Positions 21,101 to 28,245 of a DNA stretch of 51,604 nt are shown one piece after another (position 1 is the stretch's first letter; every line of letters starts with the position of its first letter). Under the pieces are notes generated by a model. That model ran no database searches, was not told where the DNA came from, and worked only from the letters and a program-made list of their open reading frames with translations. Both the position numbers and the translations under genes were made by a program. The stretch covers positions 1 through 51,604 of the forward strand of contig JADLHO010000120.1 in NCBI GenBank assembly GCA_020848735.1, read 5' to 3'. The stretch comes from Planctomycetota bacterium (lineage in GTDB: Bacteria > Planctomycetota > UBA1135 > UBA2386).

Positions 21101-21574
21101 GAGCGCACGGCGGAGCAGGGTCTCCCGCGAGATGAGCGCCGGGTCGAGGCGCGTGGGCAGCGCCGGATCGCTGCCGCGTTGCGTGCGCTGGTCGTCGAAG
21201 CCGAGCCCGAGCTGCGCCTGGAGGTGCTTCAGCGTCGCGGCCGGGTCGCTCGAGTAGCGGAGCAGGGCCTGGCGGTTCTCGATCTCCACGACGCGGGCCG
21301 TCCGGCCGTGCTTGTCGATCCAGGCCAGCAGGAGCGGCGGCACGGCATCGAGGCGCCCCTCGTGCTGCGCGAGCAGGCACGAGAAGAAGAAGTGGTCCTC
21401 GGTCCCGGGGATGAGCTGGGCGAGGGTGCTCGCGCGGTCGGTCGAGAGGGCGAACCGTTCTTCGAAGCCGATCGGGGTGCCCTGGGCGCCTGCCGAACCC
21501 GTGATGCCGCAAGCGGCGGAGAGGACGAGACCGAGACAGGCGCGGGAGACGCCACGGATCGATGAGCTGCGCAT
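15164..21574 (-). CDS. Giant secreted protein (2136 aa), alpha-macroglobulin-like in places, function unknown
   Basis: This is one unbroken 2136-residue frame with a Sec signal peptide (about 1-30, ending GSAGAQG). The middle (about 400-1300) is beta-rich, with repeated macroglobulin-like strands such as GVWVVEFIGNGIASRAVVRKG and RLRLQHREF. A Gly/Arg/Ser-rich spacer lies at about 1031-1058 and a Pro/Ala/Glu-rich spacer at about 1345-1395. The last third has helical repeats and a strand set (ATQSLEYAFYFPVPG) like the linker regions of large bacterial alpha-2-macroglobulins. I see no thioester CxEQ motif. The family call is therefore tentative. It is convergent with the MEMO gene (37-bp gap). 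A TAGAGT box lies about 80 nt upstream. It is probably periplasmic or surface-located. Confidence 0.8.
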   Translation of the reverse strand: MRSSSIRGVSRACLGLVLSAACGITGSAGAQGTPIGFEERFALSTDRASTLAQLIPGTEDHFFFSCLLAQHEGRLDAVPPLLLAWIDKHGRTARVVEIENRQALLRYSSDPAATLKHLQAQLGLGFDDQRTQRGSDPALPTRLDPALISRETLLRRALTQYPGSLDGLTDAGLLAVAARELNDNQLVALLSRSQLPDLPNLEALVLRELRRPNSSGFGALPIHRRLTLAQLEACVGGMPALLNDARFVAAYLERLAPDADVDPDRDPAAREAWLQRLDEFTQRLGPVHVPLRANVLHARLAADLERGVVDANRLLAYLRLPRQGHWTNPEYLRRIGRVSAFVDEGRATVPGLPPIGSGEQLVRACLETLFVDAEGFETYGEYLDSNWLRRVFAETKILAGVGDMQRWHALLDDPGYYERLRDRVEIGFPRTSRSQFGIDEKVVIEADVKNVATLIVKVFEIDTFNWLRAQGREPDAAIELDGLVATEERTLRYDEAALRRVRRSFEFPAMDRPGVWVVEFIGNGIASRAVVRKGRLRCDERSGDAGHVFRVLDERGALVADARLWFAGREFAADAKGEIHVPYSTEPGRKHVVLRRGDFASLASFQHRAETYALSTGIWVEREALLPGAKAQVLLRARLALCDRPIPAALIEEPVLTITALGLDGVPTSTDVRGLELRDDRETVHEFVVPQDAASFTLQLRGRTKSLTTGLPVELVAPQRSFELNAIDATAETASPLLSRSREGFVLDVLGKNGEPKAGRAVRLRLQHREFTQPVELVLKTDPNGRIQLGRLEGIVGVRSDGFAREVGEWRIEPLARSVPAVLHGVAGETLRIPLPRPATSLGRAVASLWAVRGEADAVPVTDLSDRLTLVGNVLELPALAAGDYELWLERSHPVRVRITAGTRLADLAVGVDRILQAPQGEPLQVAGLEVGDGELRIALAGFGTATRVHVTATRYLAAWSPLAALQVPGDTTPNLAEFEFIPSSYHVGRAIADEYRYILERRFAAKYPGNLLRRPGLLLNPWAMDDDVSAVGLGGGAGGRFGGRSGGRGGGRSAAPASEAGPVAPGPGAYPNLAFLPAPARVLANLVPGADGIVRVKLSELGTAQHVHVLALDRESSVAAELPLDESPLTPRSRQLTKALDPAQPFAQRRRIEFVAAGATATIADLRTSEFTSYRTLGDVHRLFRTLSADPQLEEFAFVLRWPTLDEAEKRAQYSKHACHELHLFLYAKDRAFFDAVVRPYLANKGQRTFVDEYLLDADLAPFLEPRAFARLNVVERILLAQRLGAERESVARLVADAVELLPKDPARRDRLFRTALLGDVLAGGGYRGPADAMPEGGKESAFDSNQWNSAVGTGGGAGTDRSRARLPAPSRAPGAPPAAAPAEKPGEPALDAKRDEPRAEGRELDDLAKGEKDKAVQELAEGLVEDQRGAESLARRKGVAELYRPPETTKRFAESQYWHLPLAAQTAELVAPNAFWRDFARHDAGRPFVSVHVAEAIGSFAEMMLALAVLDLPFSSEPIGAKVDGNAVALTGKTGFVLVREEITAAQPAPRGSAPILVSQNFYRLDERYRFEGGEQRDAWVSEEFVVGVAYGCQVVVTNPTSTPLDLDVLLQIPQGAVPVAASKATRNVAIRLGGYATQSLEYAFYFPVPGGAPQYPVHVSHDGTLLAAAGAVTLNVVATPSKVDTSSWEHVSQDGSTEDVLRWLETGNLCRIDLGRIAWRMRDRAVFTAVIERLRRRHVHDDRLWSYAIHHGDERGIREYLRFADGFLANCGRAIVSPLVTLDPFERRQYEHVEFEPLFNARAHRFGRQREILNRGLAEQYTAFLWNLVYVPALDAVDWLDATYYLLLQDRIEEALASFARVDAGRLATKLQYDAVRAYLALYEARPAEARAIATRYVDHPVDRWRTWFRELGAQLDELEGKAVAGGEGDDRMRRQTQLAESQPSLEVALEGRRVALRYKNLTSCTVRYFVMDVEFLFSTHPFVQQGTGEFAYVRPNRADVLALPAGTSESAFDLPAEFHAANVLVEVVGGGITRRQAHYASTLAVRWMDGYGQLQVTDAASGRPLAKVYVKVFARLPGGAVRFHKDGYTDLRGRFDYVSVSGAEETRFERFSVLVLSDEQGASIRELDPPVR

Positions 21575-21654
21575 GGAGACCTTCGTGCGGGACCGTCAAC
21601 GAGCACGGCGACCGGCGAGTTCGGTCGTCGTGTGCCGCGCGCTGGATCCCGCCG

Positions 21655-21660
21655 ACTCTA
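21655..21660 (-). promoter_or_regulatory. Putative -10 box (TAGAGT) for the giant secreted protein
   Basis: TTAGAGTCGGC on the minus strand, about 80 nt before the ATG at 21574. An almost identical TTAGAGTCGTC stands before the Tex gene at 22880 on the plus strand. Confidence 0.45.
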
Positions 21661-21746
21661 ACGCCCCGTGGCGATGCGGTTCCCACGGCCTCGTCGTGAA
21701 CCCTGCCGCATCCTCGTGCCCGCGCGGGCCTCGCGCGGTCAGGTGG

Positions 21747-22811
21747 TCAAGGGCCCAGCCACTGCTCGGCGGCCTGCGCGACCTCGTCGACGCCGATGCT
21801 CTTCATGCACTCGTGGTGACCGAGCGGGCAGACCTTGCGCTGACAGGGCACGCACGGGAGTTCGCGCCGCTGGATCACGGTCTGACGCTCGAGCGCGTAG
21901 TCGGTGTAGCGCGAGTCGGTCGGCCCCATCAGGCAGACGACCGGGACGTCGAAGGCGACCGCGACGTGCCGCGGCCCCGTGTCGGCGGTGACCATGAGGC
22001 TCGCCCGCTGGCAGAGCGCCTTCAGGCCACCCAGCGGCAGGACGGGGTCGATCGCCGCATGCACCCCGGCCGCCGGTCCGCCGGCGAGTTCGGTGATCGT
22101 GCGCGCGAGCTCCAGCTCGGCGGGACCGGCGAGCACGACGACGCGGCGGTCCTTCGCCGCGACGAGCCGACGCGCGAGCGCCGCGAAGCGCTCCGGTGCC
22201 CAGAGCTTGCTCGCGCCGTACGAAGCGCCGGCGGTCATCAGGATGAGCCGCGTGCCCGCAGCCACGCCGCGCGCGGCGAGCCAGGCCTCGACCAGGTCCC
22301 GATCGGCGGCATCGAGGTGCAGGCGGGGACGCTCCTCGCCGGGCGGCAGATCCAGGGCGTCCAGGAGCCGCGCGTAGTAACCCGGCATCGGCACGGGGAT
22401 CCGCCGCGGTCCGTGCTGCCAGAAGAAGCGCCGGCCCCGGGCCGCGACCGGCCCGCCGCTCAGCAGGAGGCCGCGGCCCTGGCGGTAGCCGAAGCGCCGG
22501 GGCACCCCGGCCAGCCAGGGCACGAGGGCGGTGACGAAGGAATTCGGCATCACGACCGCGAGCTCGCAGCGCGCGGCGCGGAGCGCGGCCACCTGCGCAC
22601 GCACCGCGGACCACGAGGCCGAGCGCGGCACCTCGATCACGTCGTCGAACCAGTCCGAACCCGAGAGCAGGCCGCGCAGGTAGGGCCGCATTGCCACCGT
22701 GATCTGCGCGCGCGGATACGCCCGCCGCAACCGGGCGAAGGCACCGGTCGCCATGACGAAATCCCCGACCCAGTTCGGGGCGCGGACGTAGATGCGATCG
22801 GCCTGCCGCAC
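21747..22811 (-). CDS. waaF: ADP-heptose:LPS heptosyltransferase II-like (GT9 family)
   Basis: This 354-residue glycosyltransferase of family GT9 likely adds heptose to the lipopolysaccharide core on the cytoplasmic face of the inner membrane. The N-terminal motif is NWVGDFVMATGAF. Mid-protein it has GASYGASKLWAPERF and the nucleotide-sugar-binding TADTGPRHVAVAF. The C-terminal stretch LPCVPCQRKVCPLGHHECM matches the cysteine-rich signature typical of heptosyltransferase II. The start is GTG at 22811. TAGAGG lies 6 nt upstream with no Shine-Dalgarno, predicting a leaderless mRNA. Together with lpxC-fabZ and ompH it shows that the organism makes an LPS-type outer membrane. The exact acceptor is not known. 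Confidence 0.92.
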   Translation of the reverse strand: MRQADRIYVRAPNWVGDFVMATGAFARLRRAYPRAQITVAMRPYLRGLLSGSDWFDDVIEVPRSASWSAVRAQVAALRAARCELAVVMPNSFVTALVPWLAGVPRRFGYRQGRGLLLSGGPVAARGRRFFWQHGPRRIPVPMPGYYARLLDALDLPPGEERPRLHLDAADRDLVEAWLAARGVAAGTRLILMTAGASYGASKLWAPERFAALARRLVAAKDRRVVVLAGPAELELARTITELAGGPAAGVHAAIDPVLPLGGLKALCQRASLMVTADTGPRHVAVAFDVPVVCLMGPTDSRYTDYALERQTVIQRRELPCVPCQRKVCPLGHHECMKSIGVDEVAQAAEQWLGP

Positions 22812-22817
22812 GACACC

Positions 22818-22823
22818 CCTCTA
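22818..22823 (-). promoter_or_regulatory. Putative -10 box (TAGAGG), leaderless start for waaF
   Basis: TAGAGG on the minus strand ends 6 nt before the GTG start at 22811, which leaves no room for a ribosome-binding site in the message. Confidence 0.4.
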
Positions 22824-22880
22824 CCGGGCTCGCCGCAAAGCAGCAACGGCGCGCACTGGCCGTCGCGTCGGATCCGCGGT

Positions 22881-22886
22881 TAGAGT
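22881..22886 (+). promoter_or_regulatory. Putative -10 box (TAGAGT) for the Tex-like gene
   Basis: TAGAGT, 61 nt before the ATG at 22948, in the divergent gap with waaF. It is the same sequence as the box before the giant secreted protein gene. Confidence 0.45.
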
Positions 22887-22947
22887 CGTCGATCCGCCTC
22901 GCTCGCTGCCCTCCCTTCGCACTGCGAGCCCGTCCGGGACGTCGCCC

Positions 22948-25578
22948 ATGGTGGCCGAAAGCACCCTTCGTCGGCTGGAAGCCGAGTTCGACACTCCGCC
23001 TGACCTCATCCGCGCCATCGTGGATCTCCTCGAGGCCGGTGCGAGTCCCCAGTTCATCGCGATGTTCCGTCGCGACGAGTCCGGCGATCCGGGCGAGGAG
23101 CGGGTGGTCGCGATCCACGAGCGCCTCCGCTTCCTCAGCGAGTTGGAGCGCCGGCGCGAGAGCCTGCTCCAGCTCGCCGAACAGCGCGCGCAGGAGGGCA
23201 ACGCGACCTTCGAGCTCGCCGCGATGAAGCAGCTGCTCGACGACTGCGTCGACCAGGACCTCATCGACGACATCGATCACGCGCTGCGCCCGCGCGAGCA
23301 CCGCGCCGATGCGCGTCTCGCGGAACTCGGGCTCACCGAGCTGCTGCGTCGCTTCGCCGCGCACGAGCTCGGCGAGCAGACCCCGCAGGATGCGGCGCAG
23401 GCCTACCTCGCGCCCGAGCGCGGCCTGAACGAGATCGATCAGGTGCTGACGCAGATCGTGCTCGCGCTGGCCGAGCGCTACGGCGAGGACCCGGCGCTGC
23501 GCGCCGCCGTCCGCGCCGAGCTCTCGCGCGGGATCCTCGAAGCGAAGGCGACACCGGGCGCCGAAGGCGGCGCGAACAAGCCGGGCGCGGAGCGCTTCGC
23601 GAAGCTCGCCGGGCTCGAGGAGCCGGTGCGCAAGGTGCCTGCCCCACGGATGCTCGCGCTGCGCCGCGCGGAGCGCGAAGGCTTCCTCCAGCTCCGCCTC
23701 AAGCTCGAGCCGGGTGCGGAGCTCGCGCTGTTCCGCCGCCACTTCTCGAGCGACGTCGATCCCGAGACGACCTTCGGCCGATTCCTCGACCTCGTCTACG
23801 GGCACGCGTGGGACACGCTCGTCTACCGGCCCTGCGAGGAGCGCGTCCGCCATCACCTGAAGGAGAAGGCGGACCGCGAGCAGGTCCGCAACTTCGCGCG
23901 CTCGCTGCGCGCGCAGCTGATGGCACCGGGCAGCGGGGACCAGCCGGTCGCCGCGCTGCGCGTCGCGGGCAAGAGCGTCTGGCTCGTGATCGTCGCGGAG
24001 GACGGGGCGCCCAAGGTGAAGCGCACGCTCGGCATCCCCGACGATCCCGCGGCGCAGGACCAGCTCCTCGACGAACTCGTCACGGCGCTGAAGGAGCTGC
24101 CCCCGGGCTTCCTCGTGCTGCCGCACGGCCGCCGCGAAGGGCCCGCCCGCGAGATCGCGGAGCGCCTGCTCGCGAAGCTGCCGCCCGAGCTGGCGCGGCC
24201 GACGATCGTGACCATCGACGAGACCTCGTCGATCGTCTGGGCGACGAGCGCCTCGGCGCGCCGCCGCCACGGCACGAGCGACACCGGCCTGCGCGCCACG
24301 CTGAGCCTGGCGCGGCGCGTCCACGATCCGCTCTTCGAGCTGATGCGCGTCGACGTGCGCGGTCTCGGCCTCGGTCAGAACCTCACCGAGGTCCACCAGG
24401 GACTGCTGCGCCGTCATCTCGACGCGGCGATCACCGCCTGCCTCGCGCGCATCGGCATCGATGTCAACCGCGCCGATCCGGCGCTCCTCGCCCGCGCCCC
24501 CGGCATCGGGCGGGACCTCGCCGCGGCGATCGTGAAGGAGCGGACCGCCAACGGTCCCTTCAAGACGCTCACCGAGCTCGCGCGCGTGGCGGAGCTCGAC
24601 GCGGCCCACCGCGATTTCATCCTCGGCTTCCTGCGCATCCACGGCGGCGAGGACCCGCTCGATGCCACCGGCATCCCGCCCGAGGACCGCGCGCTGGCGA
24701 CGCGGATCGCCGAACGCCTCGGCACGCCGCTGCTCGATCTGCTCGGCAAGCCGCTGCGCGGCATCGATCCCGATTCGTTCGTCGATGCCGAACACGGCCC
24801 CTGGCGCGTGCGTGACACGCTCGACGCGATCGTGCGCGGCACGCGTGACCCGCGCGGCTCGATCACCGGCTTCGCGAACGAAGGCGTGCGCAGCTTCGCC
24901 GACCTGAAGGTCGACGCCGAACTGCGCGGTCGCATCACGAACCTCACCGAGTTCGGCGCCTTCGTCGATCTCGGGATCGCGCAGGACGGGCTCATCCACG
25001 TCTCGCAGATCCCGCAGCAGCGGCTGCGCGACCCCGATCAGGCCCTGCGCGTCGGCGAGGTCGTCACGGTCTACGTGCTCAGCCTCGACGCCGAGAAGCA
25101 CAAGGTCGGGCTCTCGATGTTCATGCCGCGTCACCTCCGCGAGGGGCGCACGGCGACGCTCGGCGAGCGGATGGCCGCCACCGGCGGCGGCCGTCGCGAT
25201 CGGCGCGCGCCGCCGGCCGAGACGATGTCGCGCGCCGCACGCGCGCCGGATGGTTCGCGTGGTCCGCGCAAGCAGGGCGGCGCCGGCCCCGGCGGCGGCG
25301 GCGCTCGGCCGCCGCGGCCGCGCGGTGCCGAAGGTGAGGGCGGCGGCGCGCCGCGCGGCGAACGCCGTCGCGACGATCGCCCCCGCGAGCACCGCGAGCC
25401 GCGCGAGCCGCGTGGTCCCGGCGGTCCGCGCGTGTTCACGGTCGAAAGCGAGAAGCAGGCCGAGACCAGCCGCGGCAAGAAGGGCGAGCTGCGCTCGCTC
25501 GCGAGCCTGCGCGCCGTCCTCGGCGGCGGCGACGCGAAGCCGGAGCCCAAGGAACCCCCGCCGGCCCAGGACGCCTGA
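22948..25578 (+). CDS. tex: Tex/Spt6-like RNA-binding protein with degenerate YqgF core and Arg/Gly-rich tail
   Basis: An 876-residue Tex-family protein. It has the Tex order: a helical N-terminal region, a YqgF-like core (about 330-480, with TIVTIDETSSIVWATSASAR and LRATLSLARRVHDPLFEL), helix-hairpin-helix repeats (about 504-565, GIDVNRADPALLARAPGIG) and an S1 domain (about 661-724, GRITNLTEFGAFVDLG). Tex proteins bind nucleic acid and affect transcription and stress survival. Two features differ from the E. coli type. The GLDPG motif at the start of the YqgF core is missing, and so is the GNGTASRE motif. A 145-residue tail rich in Arg, Gly and Pro follows S1. I chose ATG 22948 because the residues before it overlap waaF and are not Tex-like. 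Confidence 0.9.
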   Translation: MVAESTLRRLEAEFDTPPDLIRAIVDLLEAGASPQFIAMFRRDESGDPGEERVVAIHERLRFLSELERRRESLLQLAEQRAQEGNATFELAAMKQLLDDCVDQDLIDDIDHALRPREHRADARLAELGLTELLRRFAAHELGEQTPQDAAQAYLAPERGLNEIDQVLTQIVLALAERYGEDPALRAAVRAELSRGILEAKATPGAEGGANKPGAERFAKLAGLEEPVRKVPAPRMLALRRAEREGFLQLRLKLEPGAELALFRRHFSSDVDPETTFGRFLDLVYGHAWDTLVYRPCEERVRHHLKEKADREQVRNFARSLRAQLMAPGSGDQPVAALRVAGKSVWLVIVAEDGAPKVKRTLGIPDDPAAQDQLLDELVTALKELPPGFLVLPHGRREGPAREIAERLLAKLPPELARPTIVTIDETSSIVWATSASARRRHGTSDTGLRATLSLARRVHDPLFELMRVDVRGLGLGQNLTEVHQGLLRRHLDAAITACLARIGIDVNRADPALLARAPGIGRDLAAAIVKERTANGPFKTLTELARVAELDAAHRDFILGFLRIHGGEDPLDATGIPPEDRALATRIAERLGTPLLDLLGKPLRGIDPDSFVDAEHGPWRVRDTLDAIVRGTRDPRGSITGFANEGVRSFADLKVDAELRGRITNLTEFGAFVDLGIAQDGLIHVSQIPQQRLRDPDQALRVGEVVTVYVLSLDAEKHKVGLSMFMPRHLREGRTATLGERMAATGGGRRDRRAPPAETMSRAARAPDGSRGPRKQGGAGPGGGGARPPRPRGAEGEGGGAPRGERRRDDRPREHREPREPRGPGGPRVFTVESEKQAETSRGKKGELRSLASLRAVLGGGDAKPEPKEPPPAQDA

Positions 25579-25700
25579 GCGAGCGCCGATCCGCCCGATC
25601 CGGGTGCGCAAGGCGCGGCGGCAACGCCGTCGCGCCCCGCCGCGCCGACGCGCGGAGCCCAGGCCGGGACGAGGCGCCGCGGCCGCGCCGCGCGGCCCGC

Positions 25701-25706
25701 TAGACT
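25701..25706 (+). promoter_or_regulatory. Putative -10 box (TAGACT), near-leaderless start for secreted protein
   Basis: CTAGACTCG ends with the box 10 nt before the ATG at 25717 and no Shine-Dalgarno follows it. Confidence 0.45.
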
Positions 25707-25716
25707 CGCCGGGCTC

Positions 25717-27012
25717 ATGTCGCGCCCCGCACCGCTCTGCGTCCTCGCTGCCCTCGCGACCGCGCCGTGGCTGAGCGCGCAGGTCTACGTCGACCCCTGC
25801 GGACCGGCGGTCTTCGCCAACCCGGGCCCCGCGCAGGAACTGGGGCCCGCCGTCTTCGGGGCGAGCGAGCTCGCGCAGCTCGAACTCGTGCCCGCGTCGG
25901 GCGGCAGCGGCTGGCTGGGCTGTGCGACGGTGAAGCGGCTCGGCGCCGGCGACTTCGACCTCGTCGCCTTCACCTGGCAGGGCCCGGGCTCCACCCCGGT
26001 CCTCGATGCCGCGCTCAATGCGCTCAACGGCCCGGGCGACGAGGCCTCGGGCGCCTTGAGCCACGACGGCCTCGCCCTCGTGATGGACTGCGGAGTCGGC
26101 AACGCCGCCTCCGCGATCGGCAATCACCCGATCCTCGCGACGCGCGCGACGGCCTCGGGACCCTTCACCATCGTCGGGGACCTGGGCGGGGCCTTCCCCG
26201 CGTTTCCCGGCTACTACGACCCGCAGCTCGGCCGCTGTGATCTCGACCAGGACGGCGTGATCGACGACGTCGTCTACTTCAGCGCCGCGCACGGAGGCAT
26301 CGAGGTCGGCAAGCTCGACCGCACGAACGGCGCGGTGAGCCAGATCGTCGTCGCGATCCCGCCGCTGCTGCACGTCGCGGGCTTCCAGTTCTGCCACTCG
26401 CCGGCGCCCGCCGACGACGTCAACGGCATCACGCGCGGCCTCTGGTTCGCGGTGCACGCGACGGGCACCGGCTCGGATGCCTACTGGTACCCGGGGATCG
26501 CGAGCTCGCTCTACCCGCAGGGCAACGCTCTCGGCCTGGTGCCCCAGGCGGTGTTCGACGACGCCACGGCGTGGAATGCCAACCCCGCGGTGCTGCGCGG
26601 ATCGACCTGGTTCGCGCGCGCGGCCGGACCGGTGTACGGGGACCCCCTGCGCATCGACGCCTTCACGCTCACGAGTGCATCCGTGCGCGCCGCGGTCGGC
26701 GGCACGGCGACCCACGTCGGGCAGCTGCCCTTCCAGCGCTGGACGGCGCCGATCGCCGCGGCGGTCAACCTCGGCTACGCGGAGTTCATCACCCCCTTCG
26801 CGCCGTCCTACTTCGGGCTCGCGGGCTACGGCCACCTCTGCGTGATCCCGGCGATGGCGATCGGGGTCGGTACGACCAACGGCGAGTTCCAGCTCAGCTA
26901 CACCCTCGCCCCGGGCCTGCCGCGGGTGCTCGTGCTGGCCCAGGCCGCCGCGCTCGAACCGCTGCGCAACGAGCTGTATCTCAGCAACCGGGCCTGGCTC
27001 GAGCTCCGCTGA
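25717..27012 (+). CDS. Secreted protein of unknown function
   Basis: I do not recognise the family. The 431-residue product has a short signal peptide with cleavage expected after LSAQ (near residue 22). It is then a Gly/Ala-rich, aromatic, beta-looking protein with few charges, as expected for an extracellular or surface protein. A DxDxDG calcium-type loop (DLDQDGVIDD, near 171-180) is visible. The C-terminus (VLVLAQAAALEPLRNELYLS, then NRAWLEL) resembles the end of the partial gene at the right edge of the window, suggesting a shared terminal domain that could serve in export or anchoring. It is preceded by a TAGACT box only 10 nt from the ATG. Confidence 0.75.
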   Translation: MSRPAPLCVLAALATAPWLSAQVYVDPCGPAVFANPGPAQELGPAVFGASELAQLELVPASGGSGWLGCATVKRLGAGDFDLVAFTWQGPGSTPVLDAALNALNGPGDEASGALSHDGLALVMDCGVGNAASAIGNHPILATRATASGPFTIVGDLGGAFPAFPGYYDPQLGRCDLDQDGVIDDVVYFSAAHGGIEVGKLDRTNGAVSQIVVAIPPLLHVAGFQFCHSPAPADDVNGITRGLWFAVHATGTGSDAYWYPGIASSLYPQGNALGLVPQAVFDDATAWNANPAVLRGSTWFARAAGPVYGDPLRIDAFTLTSASVRAAVGGTATHVGQLPFQRWTAPIAAAVNLGYAEFITPFAPSYFGLAGYGHLCVIPAMAIGVGTTNGEFQLSYTLAPGLPRVLVLAQAAALEPLRNELYLSNRAWLELR

Positions 27013-27068
27013 TCGATCCGATGCGGACCTGGTCCGCGCGGCCCCGCAGCCTCCACTCGCCGATCGCC

Positions 27069-27725
27069 ATGACCGAAGACGAACTCGTGCTCGTCGTGGA
27101 CCGCGCCGCCTGTTTCGGCGGCGACTGGCCGCAGGGCTTCACGCCGCTCGGCGACGCGGAGGCGCGCGAACTCGTCGCGCACTTCGAAGCGCTGGCGCGC
27201 TTCGAGCCCCGTGTCCGTGCCGAGCTCGAGCCGGCCTGGAAGCAGTGCATCCCCTACTGTGCGGTGGTCTGCGAGGCGCAGGTCTTCTGCGTCGAGCGGT
27301 TGCCCAGGCAGGGCGAAACGCGCCTCCACGGCAAGCTCTCGATCGGCATCGGGGGGCACGTCGGTCGCGAGGACGCCCCGACGCGGGGCGCGCTCGCGCG
27401 CGGGCTCCTCCGCGAGCTCGCCGAGGAGCTGCGGCTGCCGGCCTCCCCGCTCCGGACGCCCCGCTGCGTCGGCCTCCTCAACGACGACGCCAATGCGGTC
27501 GGCGCGGTGCACGTCGGCCTCGTGTACGTCCTCGAGCTGGATCGCCCGCAGGCCGCCGAGCTGGGAATCCGTGAAATCTCGAAGCTGGCTGGCGCCTTCA
27601 GGCCGCTTGTCGCCCCGGATGGGCCCTGGCAAGATGCCGCGCGCCTCGAATCCTGGTCGGCCCTCCTGCTCGACGTGCTCCCCCGCTTGCTCACGGAGCA
27701 GCCGGCCCGACGGGCATCCCGGTAA
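27069..27725 (+). CDS. MutT/Nudix-family phosphoesterase (COG4112 type)
   Basis: This 218-residue protein matches the predicted MutT-family phosphoesterase group COG4112. Recognisable strings are the start DELVLVVDR, IPYCAVVCEAQVFCVERLPRQGE, LHGKLSIGIGGHVG, RELAEEL, GLLNDDANAVGAVHVGLVY and the C-terminal ESWSALLLD. The Nudix box is stretched: 13 residues instead of the usual 7 separate the first Glu (GGHVGRE) from RELAEEL. That longer spacing may be a trait of this group, so activity is likely but unproven. The substrate is unknown. I chose ATG 27069, whose product starts like the family; an in-frame ATG at 27030 would add 13 residues. The upstream gene ends 56 nt before. Confidence 0.82.
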   Translation: MTEDELVLVVDRAACFGGDWPQGFTPLGDAEARELVAHFEALARFEPRVRAELEPAWKQCIPYCAVVCEAQVFCVERLPRQGETRLHGKLSIGIGGHVGREDAPTRGALARGLLRELAEELRLPASPLRTPRCVGLLNDDANAVGAVHVGLVYVLELDRPQAAELGIREISKLAGAFRPLVAPDGPWQDAARLESWSALLLDVLPRLLTEQPARRASR

Positions 27726-27833
27726 CGGTCCATCCCAGCGCCCCCATCCCAGCGCCCGCAAGCCGCCGGACTTGGCCTGCCGCCCCCCCCTGCGCCAGGC
27801 CGAGAAGCCCTCGACTCGCATCCCCCACGCCTC

Positions 27834-27856
27834 CCGGATTGCGCCGCGCAATCCGG
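27834..27856. promoter_or_regulatory. 10-bp inverted repeat with 3-nt spacer upstream of the small protein
   Basis: CCGGATTGCG and CGCAATCCGG flank CCG, a perfect 10-bp inverted repeat. It lies 109 nt after the Nudix stop and 51 nt before the ATG of the 74-residue protein. No T-run follows it, so an operator or a leader hairpin is more likely than an intrinsic terminator. Confidence 0.5.
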
Positions 27857-27907
27857 ACCGTCTCACGCACACGCAGTCTCTCGCAGACGCATCTGAGGAA
27901 ACCACGC

Positions 27908-28132
27908 ATGGCCGAGCGCAAGACGCTGAAACCCTCCCGTGATCGGATCTACGACTTGCTCATGAACGCAAGGCAGGCCGACTGGGTGACTCTCAATCTC
28001 GATGACGGCTCGACCTTCTCGGGAGCCATCATCTTCAACGAGTTCAAGGGCACCGGCCGCTTGATCAACGTCGACGACGAGGTCAGCTTCGACTTCAACG
28101 TCGATCAGGTCGTCGACGTCAAGATCGCCTGA
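27908..28132 (+). CDS. Conserved-looking small protein, possible Sm/Hfq-like beta-barrel
   Basis: A 74-residue protein with a strong Shine-Dalgarno (GAGGAAA, 8 nt before ATG 27908) and less GC-biased codons than its neighbours, as in a highly expressed gene. It begins with a basic helix (MAERKTLKPSRDRIYDLLMN). Alternating beta strands follow: WVTLNLDDGSTFSGAII, GTGRLINV, VSFDFN, QVVDVKI. A short N-terminal helix, a strand ending DGSxFxG and three more strands recall the Sm/Hfq fold, where residues like these shape an RNA-binding ring. No family was recognised by name and the Hfq YKHA motif is absent. The gene is real with high confidence; the fold is inference. A frame extending to 27839 is not preferred because it lacks the Shine-Dalgarno. 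Confidence 0.85.
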   Translation: MAERKTLKPSRDRIYDLLMNARQADWVTLNLDDGSTFSGAIIFNEFKGTGRLINVDDEVSFDFNVDQVVDVKIA

Positions 28133-28172
28133 CGCGGTCGGCGGCGTGACGCAGGCGGCCCTGGGCCGTCGC

Positions 28173-28225
28173 CACGCCGGGAGAGGGAGCGCGGCAGCAC
28201 GCCACCCCGGGAGCGGCAGCACGCC
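28173..28225. repeat. Imperfect tandem repeat, about 22-25 bp
   Basis: Units start at 28173, 28198 and 28220, each beginning CACGCC; the first two continue through GGGAGCG-like text to GGCAG. They lie between the stop of the 74-residue protein and the ncRNA terminator, outside any supported gene. Confidence 0.45.
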
Positions 28226-28245
28226 GCCCAGGATTAGGGGCGCCG

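Noticed and set aside
16313..21565. 1750-codon plus-strand open frame opposite the giant secreted protein
   Set aside because: Its composition (Arg, Glu, His, Gly-rich, no signal or domains) is typical of an antisense frame; the minus strand has a signal peptide and beta-domain patterns.
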